From CAZNPH01 sp964574985 (GTDB lineage: Bacteria; Bacteroidota; Bacteroidia; Bacteroidales; SM23-62), in contig CAZNPH010000023.1 in NCBI GenBank assembly GCA_964574985.1, positions 1 through 64,000 on the forward strand: a DNA stretch of 64,000 nt. Reading direction: 5' to 3'. A program made the position numbers and the translations under genes. How positions within the stretch are numbered: the first letter of the stretch is position 1; each line of letters starts with the position of its first letter. Positions 24,530-34,608 of this stretch are shown here, in pieces. The notes under the pieces are model-generated. The model searched no databases, had not been told where the DNA came from, and was given only the letters and a program-made list of their open reading frames with translations.

Positions 24530-26359
24530 TTAATTCATTCTTTCAATTTCCACGTAAAACGGGGAGATCAGTTCGCTGCCCTGCTGGAACCAGCTCTGGA
24601 AAATGTAATCCTCAGCGGTCAGGTATACATCCTCAAAAACATATTCGGTAAAGGGCTCCGCGGATACCATGCGGCTTCTGCCGATCTCACCGAAACGGAT
24701 GCTGATCCTTCCCGCTATTTCCACCGGCCTGCGGAAAGTCAGCTTCACCCGGTAATTCCCGTCCCCGACCACACGCAGCAGAAAATATCCCATGTAATGC
24801 CGGCTGAACCATCCGCTGGAAAAGCTGCTGATGCATTCATGACGGGCCAGTCTGACCGGATTCTCACTGGGGGACCCGATGAAAATGGGCTGTATCTCCA
24901 GGTTCTCTGCATGAAGCATCTCCCGGTACCATCCGGTCATCATGTCCTTCAGCTCATTGACCTTTTCCGGCATTTTTCCGGAAAGGTCATTTGTCTCCCC
25001 GGGATCCTCCTCCAGGTTGAACAGTTCAAACTCCGGATCGGGCGGACCTTGTAGTCCGACCAGCTTGTAATCACCCAGCCGGATCATGGTTTCCCTCCAG
25101 GGTTCCATGTAATTGGTCTCCCTTATGAATATGGGGCGTTCGGGCAGTTCAACCTGATCGCCGGTCAGCAGGGGGACCAGACTCACCCCGTCGAAGGGCA
25201 TGCTTCCCCCGGTTTGGAGGTTGCAGATATCGGCCAGTGTGGGCAGCAGGTCATAATGGGCGGCAGGCTGGTTGATGACCGCCCGGGGAAAATCACGGTA
25301 ACTGATAAAACAGGGGACCCTGATGCCGCCTTCGAACACCTGTCCCTTGATCCCCCGGAATCCGGCATTGAAACGGTAACCGTCCGGACCGTTGTCGGAA
25401 AGGAATATGATCACCGTGTTTTCCTCAAGGGACCAGTCTTCCAGTTTTTCCAGGAGCCGCCGGATGTTGTCGTCCATATTGGTCATCATGGCATATACAT
25501 ACTGAGCGGCCTGGTAACTACTCAGCCGTCCTGCCGACCCGTCGGAATCATCCAGTGCGGGTCCGGCCGGCATGTCCTTATACATCTCCAGATATTCCGG
25601 AGGTACCTGGAACGGACTGTGGGGTGCATTGTATGCCAGGTAGACGAAAAAGGGTTCATCCCTGTGCTGCTCAATGAACCGGATGGCATGACCGGTAAAG
25701 ATATCGGTGACATACCCTTCTTTTTTCACGGGCACATCGTTCTCATACAATGTGGGGTTAAAATAGCATTGCTTCCTTTCGGACAGGGGTGCGGTCATGT
25801 CCCAGTAGTTGTCCGGATGGTCCGACATCTGGCCCAGGGCGCCCCCGTGATGGATCAGGGAGTACTCGAACCCCTGGGAGGATGGCATGTAGGGATAATG
25901 ATCCCCGACATGCCATTTTCCGAAGATCCCCGTGCGGTAACCGGACTTTCTGAAATACTCCGCTATGCTGATCTCTTCGTTGGCCATGATATACCCCCCG
26001 GCGGTTACATGATATACGCCGGTCCGGGCAGGATAGCGTCCGGTCAGCAGGGCCGCCCGTGCGGGCGCACAGCGGGGAGAAGCATAGAAGTCGGTGAAGA
26101 TGACACCGTTGGTGGCCAGACTGTCGATGGTGGGGGTTTTGATGAGGGGGTTGCCGTGGTAACCGATGTCCCCGTATCCCTGATCGTCGGTCAGGATCAG
26201 GATGACATTGGGATGTTCCCCTCCTGTTCCGTCATCTTCTCCCCCGGGTTGGCCGGCAGGGCCGCATCCGCCGGCCAGAGCAGAAATGCAGACCATGGCG
26301 AACCCTGTATTCACACCTCTGTTACGGGTGCGTTTCCATTGTTTCTGTACTTCATTCAT
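24530..26359 (-). CDS. S1 family sulfatase (CAPAR) with C-terminal extension
   Basis: 609 residues, longer than its neighbours. The hydrophobic N-terminus (GFAMVCISALAGGC) is a signal, possibly a lipoprotein although the lipobox is imperfect. TDDQGYGDIGYHG (residues 57-69), formylglycine motif CAPAR with Cys97, GKWHVGDH, FLSDNGPDGYRFN and FELFNLEEDPGE. About 120 residues follow the normal sulfatase end (from 'IQPIFIGSPSENP'), a beta-rich extension seen in a subset of Bacteroidota sulfatases; its role is unknown. The start overlaps the stop of the decayed sulfatase upstream by 4 bp. Confidence 0.9.
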   Translation of the reverse strand: MNEVQKQWKRTRNRGVNTGFAMVCISALAGGCGPAGQPGGEDDGTGGEHPNVILILTDDQGYGDIGYHGNPLIKTPTIDSLATNGVIFTDFYASPRCAPARAALLTGRYPARTGVYHVTAGGYIMANEEISIAEYFRKSGYRTGIFGKWHVGDHYPYMPSSQGFEYSLIHHGGALGQMSDHPDNYWDMTAPLSERKQCYFNPTLYENDVPVKKEGYVTDIFTGHAIRFIEQHRDEPFFVYLAYNAPHSPFQVPPEYLEMYKDMPAGPALDDSDGSAGRLSSYQAAQYVYAMMTNMDDNIRRLLEKLEDWSLEENTVIIFLSDNGPDGYRFNAGFRGIKGQVFEGGIRVPCFISYRDFPRAVINQPAAHYDLLPTLADICNLQTGGSMPFDGVSLVPLLTGDQVELPERPIFIRETNYMEPWRETMIRLGDYKLVGLQGPPDPEFELFNLEEDPGETNDLSGKMPEKVNELKDMMTGWYREMLHAENLEIQPIFIGSPSENPVRLARHECISSFSSGWFSRHYMGYFLLRVVGDGNYRVKLTFRRPVEIAGRISIRFGEIGRSRMVSAEPFTEYVFEDVYLTAEDYIFQSWFQQGSELISPFYVEIERMN

Positions 26360-27428
26360 TGGATAAAATTTTCGTTATTAATAAAATTATAAGCCTGTTG
26401 CCGGCAAAGGGTCAGTTCCCCGGTCCCGTTCCACATATTCCTCTCCGTTCCACTGCATCCTTCATACCTTCCAATCATGAGGTTCAGGAGGGGACTTTCA
26501 CCTCCACTTTCTGACCAGTCCCCGGTTGCGTTCCCGAATTCTGTCCGCCACTTCACCGGTTCGCCGAGCATCAGGGGGAACAAACTCTTCCCCTGCATGC
26601 CCGGGGCAGGTCTGATCCCGGCAATTTCCAGGATGGTGGGGGCGATATCCACACCCAGGGCAAAATCATCCACACGGATCCCGTGTTCCGAAGTGAAAAT
26701 GAGCACCGTATTATCCGCCATGCGCCGTTCGGCCAGTTTCTGCCTTAGCATCCCCACAAAGCGGTCCACACCGCTGACCGTCTGCATCACCCTGACCATC
26801 TGCTCCTGCATGGTTTCTTTTTCTTCGCGTAATCATAACTTTTGTGCCCGTAATCCTCCGGAACCATTTCATCGGGCAACAAAGGGGGGGAACCGCCGGT
26901 CTCGATATAATTTTCGACCATGGGCAATTCTTCCCTGATGTCCCGGTAAGCGCTCCGGTACAGTTCCGGATCGGTGAGACGCTGTTCCATGGAACGGGTC
27001 CCGGCACTGTGGGGCACATGGTTTTTCCCGATATACCCGGTATAATACCCGTTCTGTTTGAGGATCATCGGATAGGTGCGCGCCCAGTCCGCCATGGTCA
27101 TGGACTGGTTTGAACTGAAATCGATCCCGTGACGGCGGGTGTATTGCCCGGTAAAAAGGCATGAACGGCTGGGCATGCAAAGTGGGCTGGTCATGTATGC
27201 CTGGGTGAACGGGACGCCTTCCGTGGCCAGACTGTCAATGTCGGGGGTCCGGATAAACGGATTCCCCGTGCAACCCAGATAATCGTACCGCTGGTCGTCG
27301 GTCGGGATGACTATGAAATTCGGCACCTCCCGCGTTGCATATTCTCTGCGGTCTTTCTCCCCGCCACAAGCGGCCAGGGTGCCAAAGCCCAAAACCAGCC
27401 ATGATCTGCTGAATATGCATTTTCTCAT
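26356..27428 (-). pseudogene. Frameshifted, internally deleted sulfatase (CMPSR)
   Basis: Two overlapping frames together give a sulfatase. Frame one (27428-26787) holds a lipoprotein signal (LAAC), IPTDDQRYDYLGCTG, formylglycine motif CMPSR (Cys84) and YIGKNHVP, then leaves homology near 26826 in an A-rich tract. Frame two (from about 26830, first ATG at 26811) continues with a typical VMQTVSGVDRFVGML and VLIFTSEHG. It then jumps directly to RVDDFALGVDIAPTI, missing about 40 residues that normally follow SDHG. The C-terminal ELYDL segment is absent. The order is right and the signal is intact, so decay seems fairly recent. It sits in line with functional sulfatases in the operon. Confidence 0.85.
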
Positions 27429-27449
27429 AAACCTGCAAAATGTATCTGG

Positions 27450-29738
27450 TCAGTAGGTCAGCACGATGGGTTCCTTTCCGTCGAAGACAAAAGAGACCTT
27501 CTGGTTCCCGTCAAAATCTACGGGGCCTTCTTTCTGTCCGGTGGCCGAAATCCCTTCAATATCCCGTGAAACCCTCACTTCGATCTCTTCTTTATTGCCC
27601 GGATATATGATCACCTGGAACCCGCCGTTGTCCCATTCCCCTTCCAGGGTAACTCCCCCGGCAGCGGTCAGACCCTTGAAAGCGATGGTCTGTTCCTCCC
27701 ACTGGGGCAGCACGGCGGCAAAAAGGTCTATGTACCCCCGCCAGTCCTGGACCAGCGCGTCGGTAAATGCCTGTTGGTACAGTCCCTGGGTGGGGAAGTA
27801 ATAGGACAGATGCAGGCTGGTCCTTTCCCAGAATGTGAATTCGTAGAACTGGATCCACCTGGGATCGGCACCGGCATAGTATTGCACGGCACTGAGATCC
27901 TTTTCAAAAGCCCCGGGGGAACGCATCCTGGAGGATGCCAGGGTAAAAGCCCCGTATGTCCATCCGTGTGTAACGGGCTTGAGGGCCCGGGTGGTCAGAT
28001 GATGCCGGTTCTCCCATGCCTTTTCAACCGGGGAGCCTTCGGTGGCCAGATCACCCATGGGCAGGAAAGTGATGGGGTTTATTTGAACGGGGTGCTTCTG
28101 ACGGTTGGGCGGGCGATTGTCCCCTTCATGGGACATGTAATAGCCTTCGGGCTTCATCAGGCTCTCCCTTTCGAGTCCGCTCCCCAGCACCTCCCGTGCC
28201 TTCCGGGCCAGTTCTTCTTCATAATCCCCGACGATCTCAATGGCCTTCAGATAGTTCCTTGCCGTATATTCCGTGCTGTATGAAGCGCACAGAAGGTTCC
28301 TGTATCTTTCTTCCCTGGATGCTTCGTCCTGGCCCCTGGATTTGTGATGGTAGACATCGTAGGTCCCTTTGTCATTCTTGTGCACAATGTTGGTATAGAA
28401 ACGCCAGACCTCCTCCATGATGGGGAAATATTCCATGAGAAAGTCCCGGTCCCCCGTGCGGATATAATAATGCCAGACCATGGCGGCCACATAGGCCGGA
28501 TTGTGCAGCTCATAGGAATCGGTGCTCACCACCTCGTCTTTCTCAAACTTGTGCCAGTCCGTGAACGGCGGTGTCCAGGGATAATACCCCCCGGGGACAT
28601 CCATGATGCGCAGACTGTATTCTTTGACTTCCGGGAGAATGTCCAGCCAGTATTGCATGGATTTTTCATACCGCTCGAAATGATTGGTGCGGGTCAGGTT
28701 CTCCACCACGTAATAGACATCCTGGGGAAAGGTGAATCCCCAGATGTTGAAGTTCATGCCCGTGGGGATCAGGGCTTTTTCGGGGATCAGCGGGAAGTTG
28801 CTGATGTTGTAGTAATTGGAACGTGCCCAGATGTTGTGGGCGCGTTCGGTGGGAAAACTGACCCAGCATTTTTCCCATTCTTCCGCCCACCGGCCGGTAT
28901 GCAAAGCGAGCAGTTCCTCAAAGTCACGGCTGAGGACTTCCTCCCCGGGGCAGTCGTCCCGGTGCACCAGAATCCGGATATTGTTCTCCGGCTTTTTCAG
29001 CCGGATCCGGATCTCCCCGCCGTCCGTGGTCACTTCGTTTTCCGATAGCACGGTCCACCGGGTATCGGACAGATTGGTGGATGAAACCACATCGGCCCGG
29101 TTGCCCTCGGCCTTGATATCCACCTGCAGCGGGCCTCCTTCCCATTTGATGTTTGCATTGGTGCTGGGGGCGGTCTGGCAGTTGATCTTTACCACCAGCT
29201 CTTTCCCGGGGGAATCAGGCTGCCGGTCGATCTTCATCACCAGGAGGTTGGGAATGGTCTGATGGGCAAAAGTAATGATCTTTGTACGGCCGTGCAGTTC
29301 ATACCCGGTGGTCAGGACTCCGGTGTATATATCCAGCTCCTGCCGGTAATCCTCCGCCTCCATCATGTTGAGGATGGTGCTCCCGTCGGCAAATTCCGCC
29401 TGGATGATGGCCAGGGGGACCTGTATCTGCCGGGTGGTGTTTCTGCCCATGTAATACTGGTCAATATAACCGACGGCCGTGCGGCCCTCGGGAGTCCCCT
29501 TGTTGGGGCGGCTCTGGAAACCCATATGGTCGAAACAGCCCCCCAGAATGCCGTTGGATATGTAGGGCGGAACATGGGGACTGCCGGTCTGGAACGCGGC
29601 CGAATCATACACCACATTGGCCCGGCGGATCATGGCGGCAGGAAGGTATTCCTGCACTTCCGTCTGCCGGCATCCCGTACCCGCCAGAACAGCCATGATA
29701 AATATTCCTGCGATTGAAACAAAAGAAAGATTTTTCAT
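27450..29738 (-). CDS. Six-hairpin glycosidase-like protein (GH65/GH95 superfamily fold)
   Basis: 762 residues with an N-terminal signal ending near a cysteine (VLAGTGC). The N-terminal beta domain (VPPYISNGILGGCFDHMG resembles the GNG/SNG entry motif of GH65/GH95 proteins) is followed by an (alpha/alpha)6 barrel with 'FPQDVYYVVENL', 'YYPWTPPFTDW', 'YELHNPAYVAAMVWHYY' and 'YSTEYTARNYLKAIE'. The C-terminal beta domain ends near 'KEPIVLTY'. The exact CAZy family is not recognised and the catalytic acid is not assigned. It is probably an exo-acting glycosidase in the periplasm or on the outer membrane. It is 75 bp downstream of the GH5 gene. Confidence 0.65.
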   Translation of the reverse strand: MKNLSFVSIAGIFIMAVLAGTGCRQTEVQEYLPAAMIRRANVVYDSAAFQTGSPHVPPYISNGILGGCFDHMGFQSRPNKGTPEGRTAVGYIDQYYMGRNTTRQIQVPLAIIQAEFADGSTILNMMEAEDYRQELDIYTGVLTTGYELHGRTKIITFAHQTIPNLLVMKIDRQPDSPGKELVVKINCQTAPSTNANIKWEGGPLQVDIKAEGNRADVVSSTNLSDTRWTVLSENEVTTDGGEIRIRLKKPENNIRILVHRDDCPGEEVLSRDFEELLALHTGRWAEEWEKCWVSFPTERAHNIWARSNYYNISNFPLIPEKALIPTGMNFNIWGFTFPQDVYYVVENLTRTNHFERYEKSMQYWLDILPEVKEYSLRIMDVPGGYYPWTPPFTDWHKFEKDEVVSTDSYELHNPAYVAAMVWHYYIRTGDRDFLMEYFPIMEEVWRFYTNIVHKNDKGTYDVYHHKSRGQDEASREERYRNLLCASYSTEYTARNYLKAIEIVGDYEEELARKAREVLGSGLERESLMKPEGYYMSHEGDNRPPNRQKHPVQINPITFLPMGDLATEGSPVEKAWENRHHLTTRALKPVTHGWTYGAFTLASSRMRSPGAFEKDLSAVQYYAGADPRWIQFYEFTFWERTSLHLSYYFPTQGLYQQAFTDALVQDWRGYIDLFAAVLPQWEEQTIAFKGLTAAGGVTLEGEWDNGGFQVIIYPGNKEEIEVRVSRDIEGISATGQKEGPVDFDGNQKVSFVFDGKEPIVLTY

Positions 29739-29813
29739 GCTTCTTATTTTTTTTAATCAAGTTTGAAATCGATCCGGCAGTATCCCTTTCCGTCCAGCCG
29801 GGTCACATCGTCT

Positions 29814-31529
29814 TTATTTACTGATGATCAGCTTGTATGTTTCGGTACTATCCGGATATTCCACTTCGACAAGATATACGCCGGGTTTCATTTGTTTGAG
29901 TCCGATCTCTGCCTTGTTGCTGTGAACGGCCCTGACCGGCGGGTCATGCACCCGTCCTGCAACATCGATTATACGGATCCGGTAAACACCGGCCATATTC
30001 CCCAGGGGCACGTAACAGCGGTCGGTTGCCGGATTGGGGAAGATCCTTTCACCGTGCATTTCCAGCTCACCGGTGAAAGATGCATCCTGCTCACTTTTCA
30101 GCACAATGCTGATATCATCGGCATACAGTGCCACATCATTTGACCCCTTGTACACAAGCAGGGATGCACTTTCGGGATCACTTCCCATGGTAAATTCAAT
30201 TTCCTTTTTCGTATAACCGGTACCTGTAAAGCGAAGGGTATGGGAAATCTTCTCGCCTCCCCCGGGGGTATACCGGAAGGCGATATCGCCGGATGCACCG
30301 GTACCGCTCATTCTGCCCCACGCGGAAAAGATATACACGGAATCGGGCATCAGGTAACTGGTCTGGACCGCCCCCCCGTCTGAACCGGCATTGATCCGCA
30401 GGGCTTTCTGTCCGGAATGCACATTGCCGGCGGAGGCGGTGAATGCATAACCGCCAAAGGTGATCCATTCACGGTTTTCATCTTCGAATCCCCCGTTGTA
30501 CACCCAGGGTCCCGGCATATCGGTCAGTTCGGAGGATCCTGATGTCAGCCTGCCATGATTGTCCTCCCATACCAGGTTGCCCACATAGGAAAGATTGTCC
30601 GGTTTCTCTCCTTCCGTTCCGGTGATCTCCCAGCCGCCGCCACGCTGGCCTTCCCGGGTAAGGTCATGCACATCCGTTCCGTCCCATTGCCAGACGATCC
30701 GGCCAATCTTTTCCGGAATGGCCACCCTGAAAATGTCCGCGGCGATCCCCTTGCAGTAATGGTACGCACTGCCATATTCCCCTACATGCAGGCAGAGATT
30801 GCGGGAATGTGCCGAATCCACATAAGCATCGAACCGGTCCCTCTTGTAGTTCCACCGGGAATACAGGTGGACGGAAAATCCGATGTTGGAGTAATTCCGT
30901 ACAAAATATGGCCCGTAAGTCAGGATCCCGCTTCCTTCCACGCTGCTGAAAGCATTCTCCTGGCCGTACTGGTGACCGTCCAGGATGATGATATTGCCGG
31001 CCCCTTCGTTGCGGATGGCCTGTATGACGGTTTCATGGGTGGTCTTCCACAGGACGGGAACGGTATCTACATTGGGGCCCGGCTCGTTCATGATATTGAA
31101 CCAGACCCAGGGATTGTCCTTGTAACGGTTTGCCTTGTCGATCCACCAGTTTTTCAGGTCGTCCAGGTCCGGTCCCTGGGGATAACCGCCCCCGTAATCA
31201 TGGTTCTCTATGATGGTGACTATTTCCCTGGAGGTATAACAATCCACAATGGCATCCAGGTCAGGGTTGTTGTCGGGAAAGGTATACTTCAGCCGGGGGA
31301 GGCAATTGACCCTGATGGTATTGAATTTCCAGCGGTTTATGATCAAAGCCGTATCCGCCACCGTGGACCTGCCCCATGGCCAGTACGGTCCGTTCACATT
31401 GGTCCCTTTGGGTACGAACTCGTTCCCGTCCGGATCGAGAAAGCGGGTGCCGTCAATGCTGAAATCCTGTGCCCCGGCCGTTAACACGGCAAGGAACAGG
31501 AGCAGCAATATATACCGGTATTTTTTCAT
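29814..31529 (-). CDS. GH5-like endo-glycanase with CBM-like module and T9SS C-terminal domain
   Basis: The start is set at 31529 because MKKYRYILLLLFLAVLTAGA is a clean Sec signal; a longer frame would add 34 non-signal residues. Residues about 22-320 form a GH5-type TIM barrel with acid/base Glu149 in FNIMNEPG and nucleophile Glu251 in LHVGEYGS. Residues about 345-480 (NGGFEDENREW, SGQKALRINAG) look like a carbohydrate-binding jelly roll. The last about 75 residues (IFPNPATDRCYV, VAGRV, GVYLVEVEY, YKLIISK) are a type A T9SS sorting domain. The enzyme should therefore be released to the outside or held at the surface, making it the candidate for the first attack on the polymer. GH5 covers cellulases, mannanases and others; the substrate is not inferred. 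Confidence 0.88.
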   Translation of the reverse strand: MKKYRYILLLLFLAVLTAGAQDFSIDGTRFLDPDGNEFVPKGTNVNGPYWPWGRSTVADTALIINRWKFNTIRVNCLPRLKYTFPDNNPDLDAIVDCYTSREIVTIIENHDYGGGYPQGPDLDDLKNWWIDKANRYKDNPWVWFNIMNEPGPNVDTVPVLWKTTHETVIQAIRNEGAGNIIILDGHQYGQENAFSSVEGSGILTYGPYFVRNYSNIGFSVHLYSRWNYKRDRFDAYVDSAHSRNLCLHVGEYGSAYHYCKGIAADIFRVAIPEKIGRIVWQWDGTDVHDLTREGQRGGGWEITGTEGEKPDNLSYVGNLVWEDNHGRLTSGSSELTDMPGPWVYNGGFEDENREWITFGGYAFTASAGNVHSGQKALRINAGSDGGAVQTSYLMPDSVYIFSAWGRMSGTGASGDIAFRYTPGGGEKISHTLRFTGTGYTKKEIEFTMGSDPESASLLVYKGSNDVALYADDISIVLKSEQDASFTGELEMHGERIFPNPATDRCYVPLGNMAGVYRIRIIDVAGRVHDPPVRAVHSNKAEIGLKQMKPGVYLVEVEYPDSTETYKLIISK

Positions 31530-31627
31530 TTTTTTTTTGATTATTCTTTTGTATTTATCATACATCGGCTTCCGGGAAAATATTTTTCTATTCCCGGGCA
31601 AATACCAATCCGTTGTCCGGCGAAGGA

Positions 31628-33061
31628 TCATTTCCCCTGCATTTTCCGTTCTTCGATCAACACGGAAACCATGCCCGCCCGGCGCATATATGGCGAGGGG
31701 CTGTCGGTATCCCCCAGCGCCCGGCGTGCCTGGGATGCAAATTCCATGAGGCTGTCCACCACACCGGGATAAGCCGGTGCCAGATTGTTTTTTTCACCCA
31801 TGTCGGCGGACAAGTCATACAGTTCTGCACCAATGGAAAAAGTCTCATCGGTGTAATGTTCCCTGAACCGGTCCTCCAGAGGCACATGCAGTTTCCATTT
31901 ACCGGCCCTGACCGCCTGCAGCTGGTCGCGGTCGTAATAATAAAATGCCCTGTACGGGGAATTATTTCCGGCACCGCTCAGCAAGGGCCAGAGATTGTGT
32001 CCGTCGATCACCGTCCGGTCCCAGGGCTTTCCGTAAACCAGATGATAAAAGGTGGGCAGCAGATCCATGACGGTGGCTACTTCATCAGATACTTTTCCCC
32101 CGGGAACGGTGCCCGGCCACCAGGCGATGCCCGGAACCCGCATACCCCCTTCCCAGGTGGTGCCCTTGCCTCCGCGAAGAGGCGCATTGACCGCTCCGGC
32201 TTTTGTCTCCCCTCCGTTATCCGAAATGAAAAAGACCAGCGTATTTTCCGCCAGGTCATGATCCGCCTGCTTGTTATCCCTCAGATAATCCAGGATCTCA
32301 CCCACCGACCAGTCGATCTCCTCAATGACATCGCTGTAGAGTCCGTGCCCCGACCTGCCCCGGAACTCTTCACCGGCATGCAGGGGGGTATGTGGCATAT
32401 TGTGGGACAGGTAGACAAAGAATGGCCGGTCCCGGTGCGCTTCCATAAACCGGATGGCTTCTTCGGTATACCTTCGGGTGATGGTGTTCTGGTTCAGGGG
32501 TTGTTCGACCACTATTTCGTTTTTCATCAGGGGAACCCCGTATGTGCCATGGAAATTATTGCTTCCCGGCGTGCCGGAATAATAGTCAAATCCCTGACGG
32601 GTGGGAAGGAACTGCGGTTGTTCGCCGACATGCCATTTCCCGATACAGGCGGTGGCATATCCTTTTTCCCTGAGCATTTCCGCGATGGTGGTCTCGGCCG
32701 GATTCAGCCCTTTCTGGTTCCGGGGCAGCAGGACCGAACGGAATCCTTCCGGCCTGGATTCGGCCATATCCACACGCTGGGGGTAACAGCCGGTGAGCAG
32801 ACTCGCACGGGATGGGGTGCTAACGCTGGCGCTGGCATAAAAACTGGTGAATTTGAATCCCTCCTCCGCCATCCGGTCGATGTCGGGAGTACGGTTGATC
32901 TCCGAACCGTATGTGCCTGTATCCCCGTATCCCAGGTCGTCACAAAAGATCACCACAAAATTGGGCAATGGCCCCTGTTCGCCTCCGGGCGCCCCTGCAC
33001 AACCACCCATGGCCAGGGCCGGGATTATGCCGTATTTTCCGTATTTTATAAAAGGTTTCAC
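31628..33061 (-). CDS. S1 family sulfatase, Ser-type (STPSR)
   Basis: The start is set at GTG 33061, just inside the operon: it follows the upstream sulfatase stop by 7 bases, has GGGAGAA as ribosome-binding sequence, and gives a signal-like N-terminus ending AMGGC. Starting further upstream would overlap the previous gene. Motifs: FCDDLGYGDTGTYG, active site STPSR with Ser81 in place of Cys, GKWHVGEQ, FFISDNGGE and AELYDLSADMGE. A serine nucleophile precursor needs the radical-SAM anSME route; FGE works only on cysteine. Otherwise a conventional arylsulfatase-like S1 protein of normal length (477 residues). Confidence 0.9.
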   Translation of the reverse strand: MKPFIKYGKYGIIPALAMGGCAGAPGGEQGPLPNFVVIFCDDLGYGDTGTYGSEINRTPDIDRMAEEGFKFTSFYASASVSTPSRASLLTGCYPQRVDMAESRPEGFRSVLLPRNQKGLNPAETTIAEMLREKGYATACIGKWHVGEQPQFLPTRQGFDYYSGTPGSNNFHGTYGVPLMKNEIVVEQPLNQNTITRRYTEEAIRFMEAHRDRPFFVYLSHNMPHTPLHAGEEFRGRSGHGLYSDVIEEIDWSVGEILDYLRDNKQADHDLAENTLVFFISDNGGETKAGAVNAPLRGGKGTTWEGGMRVPGIAWWPGTVPGGKVSDEVATVMDLLPTFYHLVYGKPWDRTVIDGHNLWPLLSGAGNNSPYRAFYYYDRDQLQAVRAGKWKLHVPLEDRFREHYTDETFSIGAELYDLSADMGEKNNLAPAYPGVVDSLMEFASQARRALGDTDSPSPYMRRAGMVSVLIEERKMQGK

Positions 33062-33068
33062 TGTCTGT

Positions 33069-34481
33069 TCATTCTCCCGGCATGGGAAACCATTTCGACG
33101 GCGTATGGGAGACCTCCATCTTCTGCATGATCTCTTCCACCAGTTCAGGATGTTCCCCGGCAATATCATTCTCTTCGCCGGTGTCCGCCGACAAGTCATA
33201 CAACCGGACGGGGGCATCCGGATCTTCAATCATGTTGGTGCGTATGGCTTTCCATTTGCCCATGAGAAGCGATTGCTGGTAACCGTTCCCCGGGAATTCC
33301 CAGTACAGGAATTCATGCTCCGGCTGCTCTTTGCCCAGCAATACGGGAAGATAGGATATCCCGTCGATGTCTTCCGGGGGCTCCACCCCGGCAAGCTCAC
33401 AGGCGGTGGGCAGAAAATCCCAGAAAGCGGAGATGTGACCGGTGGTCGCCCCCTGTTCTATCCTGCCGGGCCACCAGGCGATGAAGGGCATCCTGACTCC
33501 GCCTTCATACAAATCCCTTTTGTATCCCCGGTAGGGGCCGTTGCTGTCAAAAAACCGGTTGAAATCGTTTTTCATGGGCCCGTTGTCGCTGGTAAAGATC
33601 ACCAGTGTGTTCTCATCGATGCCCAGCTCCTGCAATTGATCCAGGATCGCCCCCACATCCTTGTCCATCCGGGTGATCATGGCCGCGTAATCCCTGGCTG
33701 GCTTGTCCCATTCTTTTTCCCTGTATATGCCCTGGTCCGGCACCTCCTGCTTTTCCCCTTCGGGTGCCTCGCCATTGTTGTGGGGTATGGTATATGCCAA
33801 ATACAGGAAAAAGGGGCGCTCGCTGTTGTCCTCGATGAACTTCATGGCTTCTCCGGTGAACAGGTCATGGCTGTAATCCACCTTTTTGGTCGAATAGCTT
33901 CCCAATCCGTCATGCCATAGCGAAGTATCCAGGTAATGCACCTCATTGTCCAGGTATTCCCTTTCCCCGTTGCGGAGCAAATATTCCGGATAATAATTAT
34001 GGGCCAGAACCTGATCCAGATATCCGTAATACAGGTCGAATCCCTGCTTGTCTGGTTCTCCCTCGGTTCCCTCCACGCCGAGCCCCCACTTGCCGATGAC
34101 AGCGGTTTCATAACCCGCCTGCCGGAGCAGTTCTCCCACGGTAACCTCTTCATCCGGCAGGGCAAGCTGCCCGGAGGGCTCAACCTCCATATTCCCCCTG
34201 ACATAAGCGTGGCCGCTGTGCCTGCCGGTCATCAGCATGCACCTGCAGGGTGCACACACCGGCGTGCCTGCATAATGCCGGGTGAAACGCATCCCTTCAC
34301 TGGCCATACGGTCAATGTTTGGCGTTTGGATAAATTCCTGCCCGTAACATCCCACATCCCCGACACCCATGTCATCGGCCATGATGTAGATGATGTTCGG
34401 CTTTTGCTCCTCCTCCCCGGAAGGGGCTCCGCATCCTGTAAAGGCAGCGGCGATCATCAGATGAAATGGTTTGATCTTCAT
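33069..34481 (-). CDS. S1 family sulfatase with an unusual CAPCR motif
   Basis: 470 residues with a short signal ending AAFTGC, probably a lipoprotein. MADDMGVGDVGCYG (Asp36/Asp37); active site CAPCR with Cys76 as the formylglycine precursor and a second cysteine at 79 where serine or threonine is usual. It is followed by the MTGRHSGHAYVRGN segment of arylsulfatase-type proteins, then GKWGLGVEG, FTSDNGPMKNDF and VRLYDLSAD. In GKWGLG the His of GKWH is replaced by Gly. The motif still fits CxPxR. It is transcribed with the Ser-type sulfatase immediately downstream. Confidence 0.9.
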   Translation of the reverse strand: MKIKPFHLMIAAAFTGCGAPSGEEEQKPNIIYIMADDMGVGDVGCYGQEFIQTPNIDRMASEGMRFTRHYAGTPVCAPCRCMLMTGRHSGHAYVRGNMEVEPSGQLALPDEEVTVGELLRQAGYETAVIGKWGLGVEGTEGEPDKQGFDLYYGYLDQVLAHNYYPEYLLRNGEREYLDNEVHYLDTSLWHDGLGSYSTKKVDYSHDLFTGEAMKFIEDNSERPFFLYLAYTIPHNNGEAPEGEKQEVPDQGIYREKEWDKPARDYAAMITRMDKDVGAILDQLQELGIDENTLVIFTSDNGPMKNDFNRFFDSNGPYRGYKRDLYEGGVRMPFIAWWPGRIEQGATTGHISAFWDFLPTACELAGVEPPEDIDGISYLPVLLGKEQPEHEFLYWEFPGNGYQQSLLMGKWKAIRTNMIEDPDAPVRLYDLSADTGEENDIAGEHPELVEEIMQKMEVSHTPSKWFPMPGE

Positions 34482-34608
34482 TTATGGTATTTTTCGGTTG
34501 ATTTAAAAGCTTCATGATATTACTAAATTCAGCCCATTCCACCAAAAGATGAGCCCGTTAAAATTCCCATGCATCTGCAATCGTTCCGGCATCCCGGTCA
34601 TTTCAGGA

